A stretch of 64,000 nucleotides of DNA from Sphingobacteriaceae bacterium (GCA_903642215.1 CAHJWG010000001.1:806001-870000); one strand, 5' to 3'. Positions 1 through 9,517 are shown, counted from the first letter of the stretch. Notes: generated by a model not told the origin, from the sequence alone. Translations and numbers: made by a program.

Positions 1-827
1 TTTAATCCTTCGGCAATGGAATAAGGAAAAGATTGATTGCCGACAAAGAACTTACAACCTGCAATTATCTGTGCCAATTCTAAAAAGTTCTTCAATTGAA
101 ACCATTGCAAGTTAGGAATAGCTTTTTTCATATCTTCGTACTCTGATTTTACACCGATAAAAACAGTATGCTTGTAATCTTTTAAAAAAGAATAGTTGAT
201 AGTAGAGTTACGATAACGTTCGCTTCTTGCTAAAACGATCTTATCAGCATAAGAAAAATCAGGCTTAACTTGTAACCACGGTTTCCAAAGTTCCGGAGTA
301 AAACCGGTAACATAACTATACCACCTGGCCAGGTTTGAATTAATTAGCGGAATGGTTTTATTACGAAAAAAATCCAGGTCAATATGGATTTTCTGATTAT
401 TATATGCTTCGCATTTATAAATATAACTTTGTGAATTTAGCAAAGGGAATAATATGTTGGCCATGTTTTGGCTGATCATCACACTTCCCATCGAGTGCCG
501 GCTATTGCTATAAACTGGTGCCGGCAAAGGCTGATTTAACCGTAGGTATAGGTAAATCGGCACGTTTGTAACTTCGTAAATTTTTTTGATAGTTGGCAAA
601 GCATAGATTAAATCGCCCGAATTACCGCTGTGTATTATATTGAGTACCTGATCTTGCCTCGCAACTGCTATAATTTTTTCTTGTGTGTCTAAACGGTCAT
701 CACCAGTAAAAAAATTCAATACTTCTTGTTCCGTATAGTTTCTTAGTTCCCACTTATATTGTTTGTATTGGTTAGAATTGGTTAATTTTAACAATAGCCT
801 GCTGATTAAATTCTTTTTTTTAAACAT
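1..827 (-). CDS. Glycosyltransferase-like protein, copy 1 (3' end beyond window)
   Basis: Open frame of 275 codons from an ATG at 825-827, running off the left edge without a stop, so the C-terminus is missing. It is a paralogue of the next gene (906-1853): both carry GN(S/A)GD(L/V)IYALP near residues 67-78 and a later IIAGCK.F.GNQSFPYS.AEGL block. The Gly-rich N-terminal turn and the late GNQS..AEG segment resemble GT-B/ADP-heptosyltransferase-like folds, but the exact family and sugar are not certain. It lies 78 bp downstream of its paralogue and probably belongs to the same minus-strand operon headed by an ABC exporter, which would suit cell-surface glycan assembly. Confidence 0.75.
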   Translation of the reverse strand, partial: MFKKKNLISRLLLKLTNSNQYKQYKWELRNYTEQEVLNFFTGDDRLDTQEKIIAVARQDQVLNIIHSGNSGDLIYALPTIKKIYEVTNVPIYLYLRLNQPLPAPVYSNSRHSMGSVMISQNMANILFPLLNSQSYIYKCEAYNNQKIHIDLDFFRNKTIPLINSNLARWYSYVTGFTPELWKPWLQVKPDFSYADKIVLARSERYRNSTINYSFLKDYKHTVFIGVKSEYEDMKKAIPNLQWFQLKNFLELAQIIAGCKFFVGNQSFPYSIAEGL

Positions 828-905
828 GTTTCTTTATCAAAGTATATTGTTACGCTTTAAGATTTTCGCATTAATATTTAAAATTGTAACACCGAACTTT
901 ATAAT

Positions 906-1853
906 TTAAATAACCGCCTCTCGTTTATTATACAACTCGTTAACCAAAAATTCAAAATGTTTCTGAAAGTAAAAGTCATTCCCGTTTTTTCCTTCCGGAA
1001 TTACGTTAGGCGACGAATAATAAGTTTCTAATATACGAGGCACTTTTAACCCTTCTGCCAACGAATAAGGAAAAGATTGATTACCAATAAATAATTTACA
1101 GCCTGCTATAATCTTGCTCATTTCCAAAAAATCACTAACTTCTGCATATTTTATATTCGGTATATATTTTTTTATCGCTTTTAATTCTTCTTTCACACCA
1201 AGAAAAACTACGTTATCATATTTTGACAGAAACGAATAACTGATTATAGGATTTTGATAACGCTGGCTTCTCGCAATAACAATAGTATTTTTATAACTTA
1301 AATCCGGTTCAATAAAAAGCCATTGTTCAGAAAGATTTGCCGTTACACCTGTTGTATAAAAGTTCCATCGCGCTATATTACCTCTATCTAAATATATTCC
1401 CGACTTTCTAAAAAGACTTAGATTGATGTCAATGCGTTGGTTAGTATGTATAGCACATTTACTGATATAAGTTTGGCTTTCTAATAGGGGCGACAGTAAT
1501 TTTACAGATTGCTCATTTAACATTACTTTATTTAAAGGATGTACCAAACCCATTGCTAAACGCATGGGTTCATTAACTTTAAGCAATAAGTTTTGTGGTT
1601 TACCAGTTAAATTACTTAACTTTTTAATAACAGGAAGCGCATATATAACATCACCAGCATTACCGGTATGGCTGTAATTAAGCCCGCCGTTTTCCTGAAC
1701 GATGTTGATTATATCAGGAATTGTAAGAATTTTATTATTGGAAATAAAAGTCTCAATTTTTTGCTGATGGATTTGTAGTTTATTTAACCGGTATCTTTTT
1801 TTATCAGCGATACTCCACCAAATAGATTTTACAAAATTAACAGGCTTGTTCAT
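906..1853 (-). CDS. Glycosyltransferase-like protein, copy 2
   Basis: 315 aa, ATG start 9 bp after the ABC transporter stop, so almost certainly co-transcribed with it. It has no signal peptide. Residues 64-77 hold GNAGDVIYALPVIK, a Gly-rich turn like that opening the N-terminal Rossmann domain of GT-B enzymes. A second block near residue 250 (AGCKLFIGNQSFPYSLAEG) resembles the donor-binding C-terminal region. The tandem paralogue at 1-827 shares both blocks, so the two arose by duplication and may act on successive acceptor sugars. Substrate cannot be told from sequence; assignment to glycosyltransferases is by fold-like motifs and context only. Confidence 0.65.
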   Translation of the reverse strand: MNKPVNFVKSIWWSIADKKRYRLNKLQIHQQKIETFISNNKILTIPDIINIVQENGGLNYSHTGNAGDVIYALPVIKKLSNLTGKPQNLLLKVNEPMRLAMGLVHPLNKVMLNEQSVKLLSPLLESQTYISKCAIHTNQRIDINLSLFRKSGIYLDRGNIARWNFYTTGVTANLSEQWLFIEPDLSYKNTIVIARSQRYQNPIISYSFLSKYDNVVFLGVKEELKAIKKYIPNIKYAEVSDFLEMSKIIAGCKLFIGNQSFPYSLAEGLKVPRILETYYSSPNVIPEGKNGNDFYFQKHFEFLVNELYNKREAVI

Positions 1854-1862
1854 AAATAGTAC

Positions 1863-3683
1863 TCATGAATTGAACATTTGCATATCAATCAGCCTTTTGT
1901 ATAAACCATTTTTGCTGATTAATTGCTGATGATTTCCCTGTTCTGCAATCTTTCCGTTTTCTAAAACTACAATTTCGTCGGCATTTTGGATGGTGCTTAA
2001 ACGATGTGCAATAATTAGTGATGTACGGTTTTTAGTGAGGTTATTTAACGCATCCTGCACTAATTTTTCAGATTCTGTATCCAAAGCAGAAGTAGCTTCA
2101 TCCAGCAACATAATCGGCGGATTACTTAAAACGGCACGTGCAATATTAATCCGTTGTTTTTGTCCGCCCGAAAGTTTGGAGCCGCGGTCGCCAATATTGG
2201 TTTGGTAACCGTTTTCCGTCTGTAAAATAAACTCGTGGGCATTGGCAATTCTGGCGGCCGCTTCAACTTCCGCCTGCGTAGCATTTGGTTTTGAGAAAGC
2301 AATATTATTAAAAATGCTATCGTTAAATAAAATGGATTCCTGATTAACGATGCCCATTAAAGCACGCACAGAATCCGTTTTTAAATATTGAATATCTTTT
2401 CCGTCTATCAAAATTTTACCTTTTATAGGTTCGATAAATCGCGGTAGCAAATCCATCAAAGTAGATTTTCCGCCGCCGGAAGGGCCAACTAAGGCAATGT
2501 TTTTTCCTTTCGGGATAGTAAGCGATACTTCTTTTAGCACTGTTTTTTCATTATAAGCAAAGGAAACATTTTCTAAACGGATACTCTCCGAAAAAGTATC
2601 GATAAAAACAGCATTGGGCGCATCGGTAATTTTGGGTTTTTCATCGATTAAATCCAGCACACGTTCGCCGGCAGAAATCCCGGAATGGATATTACTAAAA
2701 GAATCTGAAATGGCTTTTGCCGGGCGCATCACCTGAGAAAAAACAGCGATATAGGAAATAAATTCTGCTGCGCTGAGTGCAGATGTATGCGAAATAATTA
2801 AGGAACCGCCATACAATACGATTCCGGCCACCATAGAAACGCCCAAAAATTCTGAAACAGGCGAAGCTAACTGCTGCTTCCTCGCCATCGAACGGATGAT
2901 GCCGGAGTAATGGTTATTTTCTTCGGCAAACTTTCTTTTGATATAATCTGTCGCATTAAATGCTTTGATAATTTTGATACCGGATAATGCTTCATCCAAA
3001 TAACTAATCATGTTGCTATATGATTCCTGCGATGCTGTAGCCTGCTGTTTCAGGTTTTTCACAATTTTAGAAATGATAAAAGCGGAAACCGGGATCACCA
3101 GTAAAGCAAAAAGTGTAAGCTGGTAGGAAACGTAAAACAGGTAAACCACATAAGCAATTAACTGAAAAGGCTCTTTAAAAACCACCTGCAAAGTGCCGGT
3201 AACCGAAAACTGAACTACCTGCACATCCGAGGCAACTTTAGAAATAATATCGCCTTTCCGTTCATTGCTAAAATAACCCAGGTGCAAATTCATCACATTA
3301 TTGAAAACAGCTTTACGCAAATTTAACAAAGTATGGATGCGCAGATTTTCCATAATCCGCTGAGAGATGTAACGAAAAATGTTACTTAAAAAAACGGAAA
3401 CAACAATTGTGATACACACAAATTTTAAAGCCCCTGCTGCACCATAAACTAAATTTGCCTGGTAGGCGTAGTAATTAAAAGATTGAATAGAAAAGAATTG
3501 TGCCGGCTTAGCAATTACATGTTGCAAATGACTTTTATTTAGGAAAAGCTCATTTAACAGCGGAACCAAAAGTGCCAGGTTTAAAGTATTAAAAATAACA
3601 GATAAGATAGTAGCAATTAGATAAGGAATAGCAAATTTTTCTATCGGTTTTGCAAAGGAAAGTAATCGAAAATAAGTTTTCAT
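1863..3683 (-). CDS. ABC exporter, fused permease/ATPase (MsbA-like)
   Basis: 606 aa, half-transporter of the type I exporter class. The N-terminal ~330 residues are the hydrophobic ABC transmembrane domain (six segments expected). The nucleotide-binding domain has Walker A GPSGGGKST near residue 400, signature LSGGQKQR near 507, Walker B IMLLDEATSALD and H-loop IIAHRLST. Such proteins flip lipids, lipid-linked sugars or LPS precursors, or export drugs. The two glycosyltransferase-like genes directly downstream favour a lipid or glycan substrate (inference). A TAATTTTG -7 box lies 17 bp upstream of the ATG. Codons near 2603-2614 contain one copy of the dispersed 12-mer described below. Confidence 0.9.
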   Translation of the reverse strand: MKTYFRLLSFAKPIEKFAIPYLIATILSVIFNTLNLALLVPLLNELFLNKSHLQHVIAKPAQFFSIQSFNYYAYQANLVYGAAGALKFVCITIVVSVFLSNIFRYISQRIMENLRIHTLLNLRKAVFNNVMNLHLGYFSNERKGDIISKVASDVQVVQFSVTGTLQVVFKEPFQLIAYVVYLFYVSYQLTLFALLVIPVSAFIISKIVKNLKQQATASQESYSNMISYLDEALSGIKIIKAFNATDYIKRKFAEENNHYSGIIRSMARKQQLASPVSEFLGVSMVAGIVLYGGSLIISHTSALSAAEFISYIAVFSQVMRPAKAISDSFSNIHSGISAGERVLDLIDEKPKITDAPNAVFIDTFSESIRLENVSFAYNEKTVLKEVSLTIPKGKNIALVGPSGGGKSTLMDLLPRFIEPIKGKILIDGKDIQYLKTDSVRALMGIVNQESILFNDSIFNNIAFSKPNATQAEVEAAARIANAHEFILQTENGYQTNIGDRGSKLSGGQKQRINIARAVLSNPPIMLLDEATSALDTESEKLVQDALNNLTKNRTSLIIAHRLSTIQNADEIVVLENGKIAEQGNHQQLISKNGLYKRLIDMQMFNS

Positions 3684-3700
3684 TCAAAACGTTAAGCCTG

Positions 3701-3708
3701 CAAAATTA
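3701..3708 (-). promoter_or_regulatory. Candidate -7 promoter box of the ABC/glycosyltransferase operon
   Basis: Minus-strand TAATTTTG matches the Bacteroidota -7 consensus TAnnTTTG, 17 bp before the ATG at 3683. I did not find a convincing -33 TTTG at normal spacing. Confidence 0.45.
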
Positions 3709-3755
3709 ACAAAAATTGGAGGTTGAAGATGTCTACTTTAGTTTGTCTGTGTTTT

Positions 3756-3780
3756 AAACTTTGATTATCAAACTTTGATT
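3756..3780. repeat. Short direct repeat in the gap 3684-3817
   Basis: AAACTTTGATT occurs twice, separated by ATC (3756-3766 and 3770-3780). The gap also holds one inverse copy of the dispersed motif (ATACTTCTTTTA, 3796-3807). No function evident. Confidence 0.5.
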
Positions 3781-3817
3781 TGGAAAAATTGTAAAATACT
3801 TCTTTTACCACTATAAA

Positions 3818-5107
3818 TTAAGCATTCATCAACTCTTCAATATGATCTGCTTCCAACGGAATATCAGACATTAAATCTATCGTGCCATTCTCCGTAATCA
3901 GGATATTATTTTCCAACCGGATACCTAAACCTTCCGCAGGAATGTAGATTCCGGGTTCAACGGTCAGCACATTTCCTGCTGCAAAAGGCGTATATCTTCC
4001 GGCGAAATCATGCACATCCAAACCTAAATGATGCGAATTGCCGTGCATAAAATATTTTTTATACAAAGGCATCGCCGGGTTTTGTTTTTCAACATCGTGC
4101 CGGTTTAACAAACCTAAATCTATCAGTTCCGAAGTCATAATTTGGCCAACTTCGTCGTGATAAGCATTCCAAATCACGCCGAGTTTAAGGAGTTTAACGG
4201 ATTCCTTCATTACCCTTAAAACAGCGTTATAAACTGCTTTTTGCCGATGCGTAAAGCGGCCGTTAACCGGGATAGAACGCGTCATATCTGCATTGTAATT
4301 GGCATATTCGGCACCAAAATCCATCAAAATTACGTCGCCGTCTCTACAAATCCGGTTGTTATCATTATAATGAAGAATAGTTGCATTGATACCCGAAGCA
4401 ATAATCGGGTTGTAAGCATGGCCGGTTGCCCGCTGGCGGATAAATTCGTGGATAATTTCGGCTTCAATTTCAAACTCGCCAACGCCGGGCTTTGTAAATT
4501 TTAGTACCCTAAAAAAAGCATCATTGGTAATTTTGCAGGCTTTGCCGATCAAATCAACTTCTGCCTGGGATTTTACGGCACGCAATTCCCTAAAAACAGG
4601 CGCGGCCCTTAAATATTGGTGCAGCGGATATTTCTCTTTCAACTGTTGTATAAACCGCATATCACGGTACGAAACCGCGTGTTCGTAACGGTCGTTTTCA
4701 TTGGTGTTGATGTAGATATTTTCTGCATAAAAAATAACCGCGGCCAAAATAGAATTGAACTCGTGCAGCCAAAAAATCGTTTCAATTCCGGATGCTTTTG
4801 CCGCTTCTTCCCGTGTATATTTATGCCCTTCCCAAACGGCAATATGCTCATTTGTTTGTCTTAAAAAAAGTACTTCTCTGTATAGCGGATTTGGACAGTC
4901 GGGAAATAACAGCAATATGGTTTGTTCCTGATCAATGCCCGACAGATAAAAAAGGTCTGCATTTTGTTTAAATAAATGGTTCTGATCGCCGCTTCGAGGG
5001 AATTCATCATTGGCATTGATAATTACCAAAGAATTTAATTTTAATTTAGATTGAAAATTATTTCTATTATTGCAAAATACATCGTTGTTGATAGGTTCGT
5101 ATTTCAT
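3818..5107 (-). CDS. pepP: Xaa-Pro aminopeptidase (M24B)
   Basis: 429 aa. Two-domain M24B metallopeptidase: an N-terminal AMP_N (creatinase-like) domain over roughly residues 1-150 and a pita-bread catalytic domain. The dinuclear metal ligands can be read: Asp in MDFGAE, Asp in ADMTRS, His in HHLGLDVHD (around 360), Glu384 in VEPGIY and Glu399 in RLENN. It removes N-terminal residues preceding proline, acting in the cytoplasm on peptides. Monocistronic as far as can be seen: upstream is a divergent OmpA-like gene, downstream an intergenic gap of 134 bp. Length is normal for the family. Confidence 0.93.
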   Translation of the reverse strand: MKYEPINNDVFCNNRNNFQSKLKLNSLVIINANDEFPRSGDQNHLFKQNADLFYLSGIDQEQTILLLFPDCPNPLYREVLFLRQTNEHIAVWEGHKYTREEAAKASGIETIFWLHEFNSILAAVIFYAENIYINTNENDRYEHAVSYRDMRFIQQLKEKYPLHQYLRAAPVFRELRAVKSQAEVDLIGKACKITNDAFFRVLKFTKPGVGEFEIEAEIIHEFIRQRATGHAYNPIIASGINATILHYNDNNRICRDGDVILMDFGAEYANYNADMTRSIPVNGRFTHRQKAVYNAVLRVMKESVKLLKLGVIWNAYHDEVGQIMTSELIDLGLLNRHDVEKQNPAMPLYKKYFMHGNSHHLGLDVHDFAGRYTPFAAGNVLTVEPGIYIPAEGLGIRLENNILITENGTIDLMSDIPLEADHIEELMNA

Positions 5108-5184
5108 TGAAAAGCAATAGTTTATATTTTGTATAAAAGATTTTTAAACTTATTTTGAAAAATAATGTATAAAATGGAACGGAG

Positions 5185-5220
5185 TTTGGTGCAACGAATC
5201 AAACATAATAACTATTTTTG
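5185..5220 (+). promoter_or_regulatory. Candidate promoter of the OmpA-like gene
   Basis: TATTTTTG at 5213-5220 matches TAnnTTTG. TTTG at 5185-5188 could be the -33 element with a somewhat long 24-bp spacer. The ATG at 5260 gives a leader of about 35 nt. Confidence 0.55.
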
Positions 5221-5259
5221 TAAAAAAAATCACAATTAAAATTGTTAATCTTGAAAATT

Positions 5260-6624
5260 ATGAATTATTCTACTTTAAAGAAAACGGTCGTTCTGTCGAT
5301 TGCTTCTTTGATGAGCGTTGTTGTAGCCCATGCACAATCCTCATCAACGGACTCGGTGGTAACACAAGTTTCTGGCTCAAAGGTATTTGGAGGCAGGGCA
5401 CAGTACAAAACTTTTACAATAGGAGTAAACGCAGGTGTATTATCACCCTCAATTCCTTTTGGATCAGACGATTTTACAAAAAGTAATTTAGAGTTTGGTT
5501 ACGGTTTATCCCTTAAAAAACAATTCGGCCACGCTTTCGGCTTACAATTAGACGGAGTTCGCGGAAAAATTTCCGGAGATAACAGCAGAAATAGATCCGG
5601 TGCTTCAAATGGTTCACGTGAAGGTGTTTCTGCATTCACAACCGATTTAGCTTATTCTGCAACTTTAAGCGGTATCGTAAACGTTGCAACAGTAGATTTT
5701 ATCCGCAGAGAAAATTCTGTTAATTTTTACGTTACTGCCGGTGGTGGTTTAGCCGCTTACGCACCTAAAGTTACTATGTCTAACAATACTGTTGTTGATT
5801 ATAAAGATCATGCAGGTAGCGACGGTAACAATAAATATATCCACGAATTGGTTATCCCGGTTGGAGTTGGTGTAAAATTCAAACTTTCTGATGCGATTGC
5901 TTTAAATTTAGGTTACACAGCTAACTTTATCGACGGTGATAACTTAGACGGATTAAAAAGAGGTTATCCTACAAAAGATAAATTTTCTTACGCTCATGGC
6001 GGTTTAGAATTTACTTTGGGTAAAGCATCCAAACCAAATTTAGATTGGGTTAACCCGCTTGCCATGATGTATGACGAGTTGAAAGACCCAACTTTACGTG
6101 AAGAAGTTGAAGCTTTAAAAGGTCGTGTATCAAATGTTGAAAAAGCAGTTGATGACTTGAAAAAAGATTCTGACGGTGACGGTGTTTCTGATCAATTTGA
6201 TAAATGCCCCGGAACTCCTGCAGGTACGATCGTTGATGGTTCTGGTTGCGAAATTAAATTCCCTAAACCTGATACTATTGCTGCCGCTCCTGGTTCTTAC
6301 GCTAACATCCAGTTTGAGTTTGACAGTTCAGTATTGAGAACTTCAGCTTACCCTACTTTAGATAAAGTTTCTGCCGATATGAGAAGCAATACAACAATGA
6401 CTATCGAGTTTGACGGTTACGCCTCTTCTGAAGGTTCTACTGCACATAACATGCGCTTATCTAAAGACAGAGCAAATTCAGTTAAAACTTACTTGGTAAA
6501 CTCTGGTGTTGATGCTAAACGTGTTAAAATCAAAGCTAACGGAGAAACTAACCCGGTTGCCGATAACTCAACAGAACAAGGACGTGTATTAAACCGTCGT
6601 GTTGAGATCAAAACAGGTATGTAA
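5260..6624 (+). CDS. OmpA-family outer membrane protein with TSP3 repeat
   Basis: 454 aa from ATG 5260; the upstream TTG at 5242 was rejected because the signal peptide (MNYSTLKKTVVLS...AHAQ) starts at the ATG. After the signal peptide comes a beta-barrel-like N-terminal half (alternating aromatic/Gly strands, residues ~45-270), a short coiled-coil-like stretch (LREEVEALKGRVSNVEKAV), an acidic Asp-rich thrombospondin type-3 repeat (DSDGDGVSDQFDKCPGTPAG) that likely binds calcium, and a C-terminal OmpA peptidoglycan-binding domain (FEFDSS.LR...GYASSEGS...N..LS..RA..V...L). Likely a major outer-membrane/peptidoglycan tether. A strong terminator follows, so it is probably monocistronic. Confidence 0.92.
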   Translation: MNYSTLKKTVVLSIASLMSVVVAHAQSSSTDSVVTQVSGSKVFGGRAQYKTFTIGVNAGVLSPSIPFGSDDFTKSNLEFGYGLSLKKQFGHAFGLQLDGVRGKISGDNSRNRSGASNGSREGVSAFTTDLAYSATLSGIVNVATVDFIRRENSVNFYVTAGGGLAAYAPKVTMSNNTVVDYKDHAGSDGNNKYIHELVIPVGVGVKFKLSDAIALNLGYTANFIDGDNLDGLKRGYPTKDKFSYAHGGLEFTLGKASKPNLDWVNPLAMMYDELKDPTLREEVEALKGRVSNVEKAVDDLKKDSDGDGVSDQFDKCPGTPAGTIVDGSGCEIKFPKPDTIAAAPGSYANIQFEFDSSVLRTSAYPTLDKVSADMRSNTTMTIEFDGYASSEGSTAHNMRLSKDRANSVKTYLVNSGVDAKRVKIKANGETNPVADNSTEQGRVLNRRVEIKTGM

Positions 6625-6643
6625 TTAATAAGTTAATTCATGC

Positions 6644-6677
6644 AAAGGGGTTCAGAGTTTTCTGAACCCCTTTTTTT
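6644..6677 (+). terminator. Rho-independent terminator after the OmpA-like gene
   Basis: Perfect 13-bp stem: AAAGGGGTTCAGA (6644-6656), loop GTTT, TCTGAACCCCTTT (6661-6673), running into a T tract. It lies 19 bp after the stop codon at 6624. Confidence 0.95.
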
Positions 6678-6688
6678 ATATTTGAACT

Positions 6689-6832
6689 ATGTATTTTTTC
6701 AGAAAAAAAGACAAAAGCAGGCCGGATAATTTTAACCTTCGGGCAATGCACTTTATTAACAAAACAGCGATAATTATATTTTTGCTGGGTATAATCTGGA
6801 AATTAATCGATTGGTTTATTTTAAAAAAATGA
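6689..6832 (+). CDS. Small single-span membrane protein (47 aa), coupled to ridA
   Basis: ATG at 6689, 47 codons, TGA at 6830-6832 that overlaps the ridA ATG in an ATGA arrangement, typical of translational coupling. The N-terminal half is basic (MYFFRKKDKSRPDNFN), followed by a hydrophobic segment TAIIIFLLGIIWKLIDWFIL and a short Lys tail, so a single inner-membrane span with a positive N-terminus is predicted. I do not recognise a family. The position right after a terminator and the exact 4-base overlap with ridA argue that it is a real gene. Confidence 0.6.
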   Translation: MYFFRKKDKSRPDNFNLRAMHFINKTAIIIFLLGIIWKLIDWFILKK

Positions 6833-7209
6833 AAGAAATTATCAACACAAAAGAAGCACCGCAACCTATCGGCCCGTATAATCAGGCAATTGCAGCTGGT
6901 GGTTTTTTATTTATTTCCGGGCAAATTGCACTCGATGCAGAGTCTGGTACTTTAATTACAGATGATATCGAAACAGAAACTCATACTGTTTTAAAAAATC
7001 TGAAAGCTATTTTAACCGAAGCCGGGCTAACATTTGATCATATTGTTAAAACCACTATTTTTTTATCGGATATGAATAATTTTAGTGTAATAAATGAAAT
7101 TTACGGTTCTTATTTCACCGGAAACTTCCCGGCCAGAGAAACAGTTGAAGTTTCTGTGTTACCAAAAAATGTTAATGTAGAAATTTCTGCCATAGCTATT
7201 TCTGCATAA
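6829..7209 (+). CDS. ridA: RidA family enamine/imine deaminase
   Basis: 126 aa from ATG 6829 (an upstream in-frame TTG at 6811 lies inside the 47-aa gene and was rejected). RidA/YjgF/UK114 features: N-terminal APQPIGPYNQAI, FISGQIALD, and the conserved Arg in FPARETVEVSVLP that binds the substrate carboxylate. It hydrolyses reactive 2-aminoacrylate-type enamines released by PLP enzymes such as threonine/serine dehydratases, protecting other PLP enzymes; cytoplasmic trimer in the family. Translationally coupled to a small membrane protein upstream. Confidence 0.93.
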   Translation: MKEIINTKEAPQPIGPYNQAIAAGGFLFISGQIALDAESGTLITDDIETETHTVLKNLKAILTEAGLTFDHIVKTTIFLSDMNNFSVINEIYGSYFTGNFPARETVEVSVLPKNVNVEISAIAISA

Positions 7210-7275
7210 TTCTGCCATAAAATTTGATACTGTTTTTATGCCCTTAAAATCTTTGTTGTTATAAGTTGTTAAATT

Positions 7276-9381
7276 TTGGATGATTTTTTTCAAACTCCAA
7301 TAGAATATTTAAAAGGCGTTGGAGCTGTTCGTGGCGAAGCTTTAAAAAAAGAACTCGGCATCTCATCTTACGGCGACCTGCTGCAGTATTTCCCTTACAA
7401 ATACATCGACCGTACACGTTTTTATAAGGTAAAAGAAGTATCATCGGATTTATCTTTTGTGCAAATAATCGCACGTTTAAAACATAAAGAAATAGTTGGC
7501 GAAAAGGCTGCGAAGCGATTAGTTGCAGTTGCGTTTGACGAAACCGGTTCGCTCAAACTGGTTTGGTTTCAGGGTATCACCCGGATGTTCCAGAATTTAA
7601 TAGTTGGAAAAGCTTATGTGTTTTTTGCGAAACCCGGTTTTTTTAACGGGAAATTACAGCTTGCACATCCGGAAGCAGAGCTTTACAATTCCGAAGGTGC
7701 CAAAAGTAAAGGTAATCTTGCCCTACAGCCGGCTTATATCTCCACAGAAAAACTTAAAAGATTTTTACTTGATTCTAAAGGGATTCAAAAACTAATTGCC
7801 ATTTTGCTGGAACAGTATGCAAGAAATCTGGAGGAAAATTTGCCCGCTTATATTATATCAAACAATCAACTAATCAACAGGAGTTTGGCTTACCAGAATA
7901 TTCATTTCCCCGAGAACTTTTTGCAGCTAAAAGAAGCATCACAGCGGTTAAAGTTTGAGGAGCTTTTTTTCCTTCAGCTTAAACTTCTCAAAAATAAATT
8001 ATTCAGGGAGCAAAAGTTTAAAGGAAATGTGTTTGGTAAAGTTGGCTATTATTTTAATGAATTTTATAATCATAAGCTCCCGTTTGCATTAACTTCAGCT
8101 CAAAAACGAACGTTAAAGGAAATCCGATTGGATACCCAAAAAGGTGTGCAAATGAACCGTTTGCTGCAAGGCGATGTTGGAAGCGGCAAAACGGTTGTTG
8201 CGCTGATGAGTATTCTTTTAGCAATTGATAACGGTTACCAAACTTGTATGATGGCACCGACAGAAATTTTGGCCAATCAGCATTTTCAATCTGTTAAGCA
8301 ACTTTTAGGCGATGATTTTTTGGAAGTAGCTTTGTTAACCGGTTCTACCAAAACAAAAGCAAGAAGGAGCATCCATGAAGATTTGGAAAGCGGTAAACTA
8401 AACCTGCTGATTGGTACGCACGCTTTGATTGAGGATAAAGTTCAGTTTAAAAATCTGGGCTTTGTAGTAATTGATGAGCAGCATCGTTTTGGTGTGGAGC
8501 AACGCGCAAAATTATGGCGTAAAAACAGCATCCCGCCGCATATCCTGGTAATGACCGCTACGCCGATTCCGCGCACTTTAGCCATGACTTTATATGGCGA
8601 TCTGGACATTTCTGTTATCAATGAATTGCCTGTTGGCCGGAAACCCATCACAACCATACATTTTTTTGAAAACAGCCGGCTGCGCATGTTTGGTTTTATG
8701 AAAGAAGAAATTGCGAAAGGCCGGCAGGTTTATGTAGTTTATCCGCTGATTAAAGAAAGTGAAAAACTCGATCTTAAAAATTTGGAAGATGGCGTGGAAG
8801 TGATGTCGCGGGAATTTCCTTTGCCGGAATATCGCATCAGCATCGTCCACGGCCAGCTTTCTGCAGCTGATAAAGCGTTTGAGATGAACCGTTTTGTAAA
8901 AGGCGAAACCCGGATTATGGTTGCTACAACGGTAATTGAAGTTGGTGTAAATGTACCGAATGCTTCGGTTATGGTTATTGAAAATGCCGAACGGTTTGGT
9001 TTATCGCAGCTGCACCAGTTGCGTGGCCGTGTTGGCCGTGGTGCCGAACAATCTTACTGTATTTTGATGAGTAATCACAAGCTGTCAAAAGAAGGAAAGC
9101 TGCGGTTGGAAACGATGGTGCGCACTACAGATGGTTTCGAAATTGCAGAAATTGATTTACAATTGCGCGGGCCGGGAAACATTGAAGGAAAGCAGCAAAG
9201 CGGCGTGCTGGATTTAAAACTGGCAAACCTGGCAACCGATCAGGAAATATTATTACAAGCAAGGCAAACGGTTGAAGCTATTTTTAAAGAAGACCAGCAA
9301 CTGGAATTACCAAAAAACCAGCTGTTACATCAACATTTTCAACAAAAAACAGAAGGATTAAGTTGGAATAAAATCTCCTGA
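7276..9381 (+). CDS. recG: ATP-dependent DNA helicase RecG
   Basis: 701 aa. A wedge/OB domain (residues ~1-250) precedes the superfamily 2 helicase core: Walker A GDVGSGKT at ~299-306, DEQH at ~400, MTATPIPRTLAMT, and QLRGRVGRG at ~581, followed by the C-terminal RecG region. It regresses stalled forks and processes branched DNA. The start is TTG at 7276: an in-frame TAA lies at 7270-7272 and the nearest ATG is out of frame, so a rare start codon is required. The 66-bp gap from ridA contains one inverse dispersed motif (7227-7238). Confidence 0.96.
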   Translation: MDDFFQTPIEYLKGVGAVRGEALKKELGISSYGDLLQYFPYKYIDRTRFYKVKEVSSDLSFVQIIARLKHKEIVGEKAAKRLVAVAFDETGSLKLVWFQGITRMFQNLIVGKAYVFFAKPGFFNGKLQLAHPEAELYNSEGAKSKGNLALQPAYISTEKLKRFLLDSKGIQKLIAILLEQYARNLEENLPAYIISNNQLINRSLAYQNIHFPENFLQLKEASQRLKFEELFFLQLKLLKNKLFREQKFKGNVFGKVGYYFNEFYNHKLPFALTSAQKRTLKEIRLDTQKGVQMNRLLQGDVGSGKTVVALMSILLAIDNGYQTCMMAPTEILANQHFQSVKQLLGDDFLEVALLTGSTKTKARRSIHEDLESGKLNLLIGTHALIEDKVQFKNLGFVVIDEQHRFGVEQRAKLWRKNSIPPHILVMTATPIPRTLAMTLYGDLDISVINELPVGRKPITTIHFFENSRLRMFGFMKEEIAKGRQVYVVYPLIKESEKLDLKNLEDGVEVMSREFPLPEYRISIVHGQLSAADKAFEMNRFVKGETRIMVATTVIEVGVNVPNASVMVIENAERFGLSQLHQLRGRVGRGAEQSYCILMSNHKLSKEGKLRLETMVRTTDGFEIAEIDLQLRGPGNIEGKQQSGVLDLKLANLATDQEILLQARQTVEAIFKEDQQLELPKNQLLHQHFQQKTEGLSWNKIS

Positions 9382-9517
9382 CTTAGTGTAATCTCTTTTA
9401 TGAAAGTAAAACTTTTACTTTTAATAATGTGGTTTTACGGCTTCTTAAATTAACTTCCCGATCAGTATGGATTGTCATTTTAATTAAAATAGCAGCAATA
9501 AAGTAGGTAAGATCACT

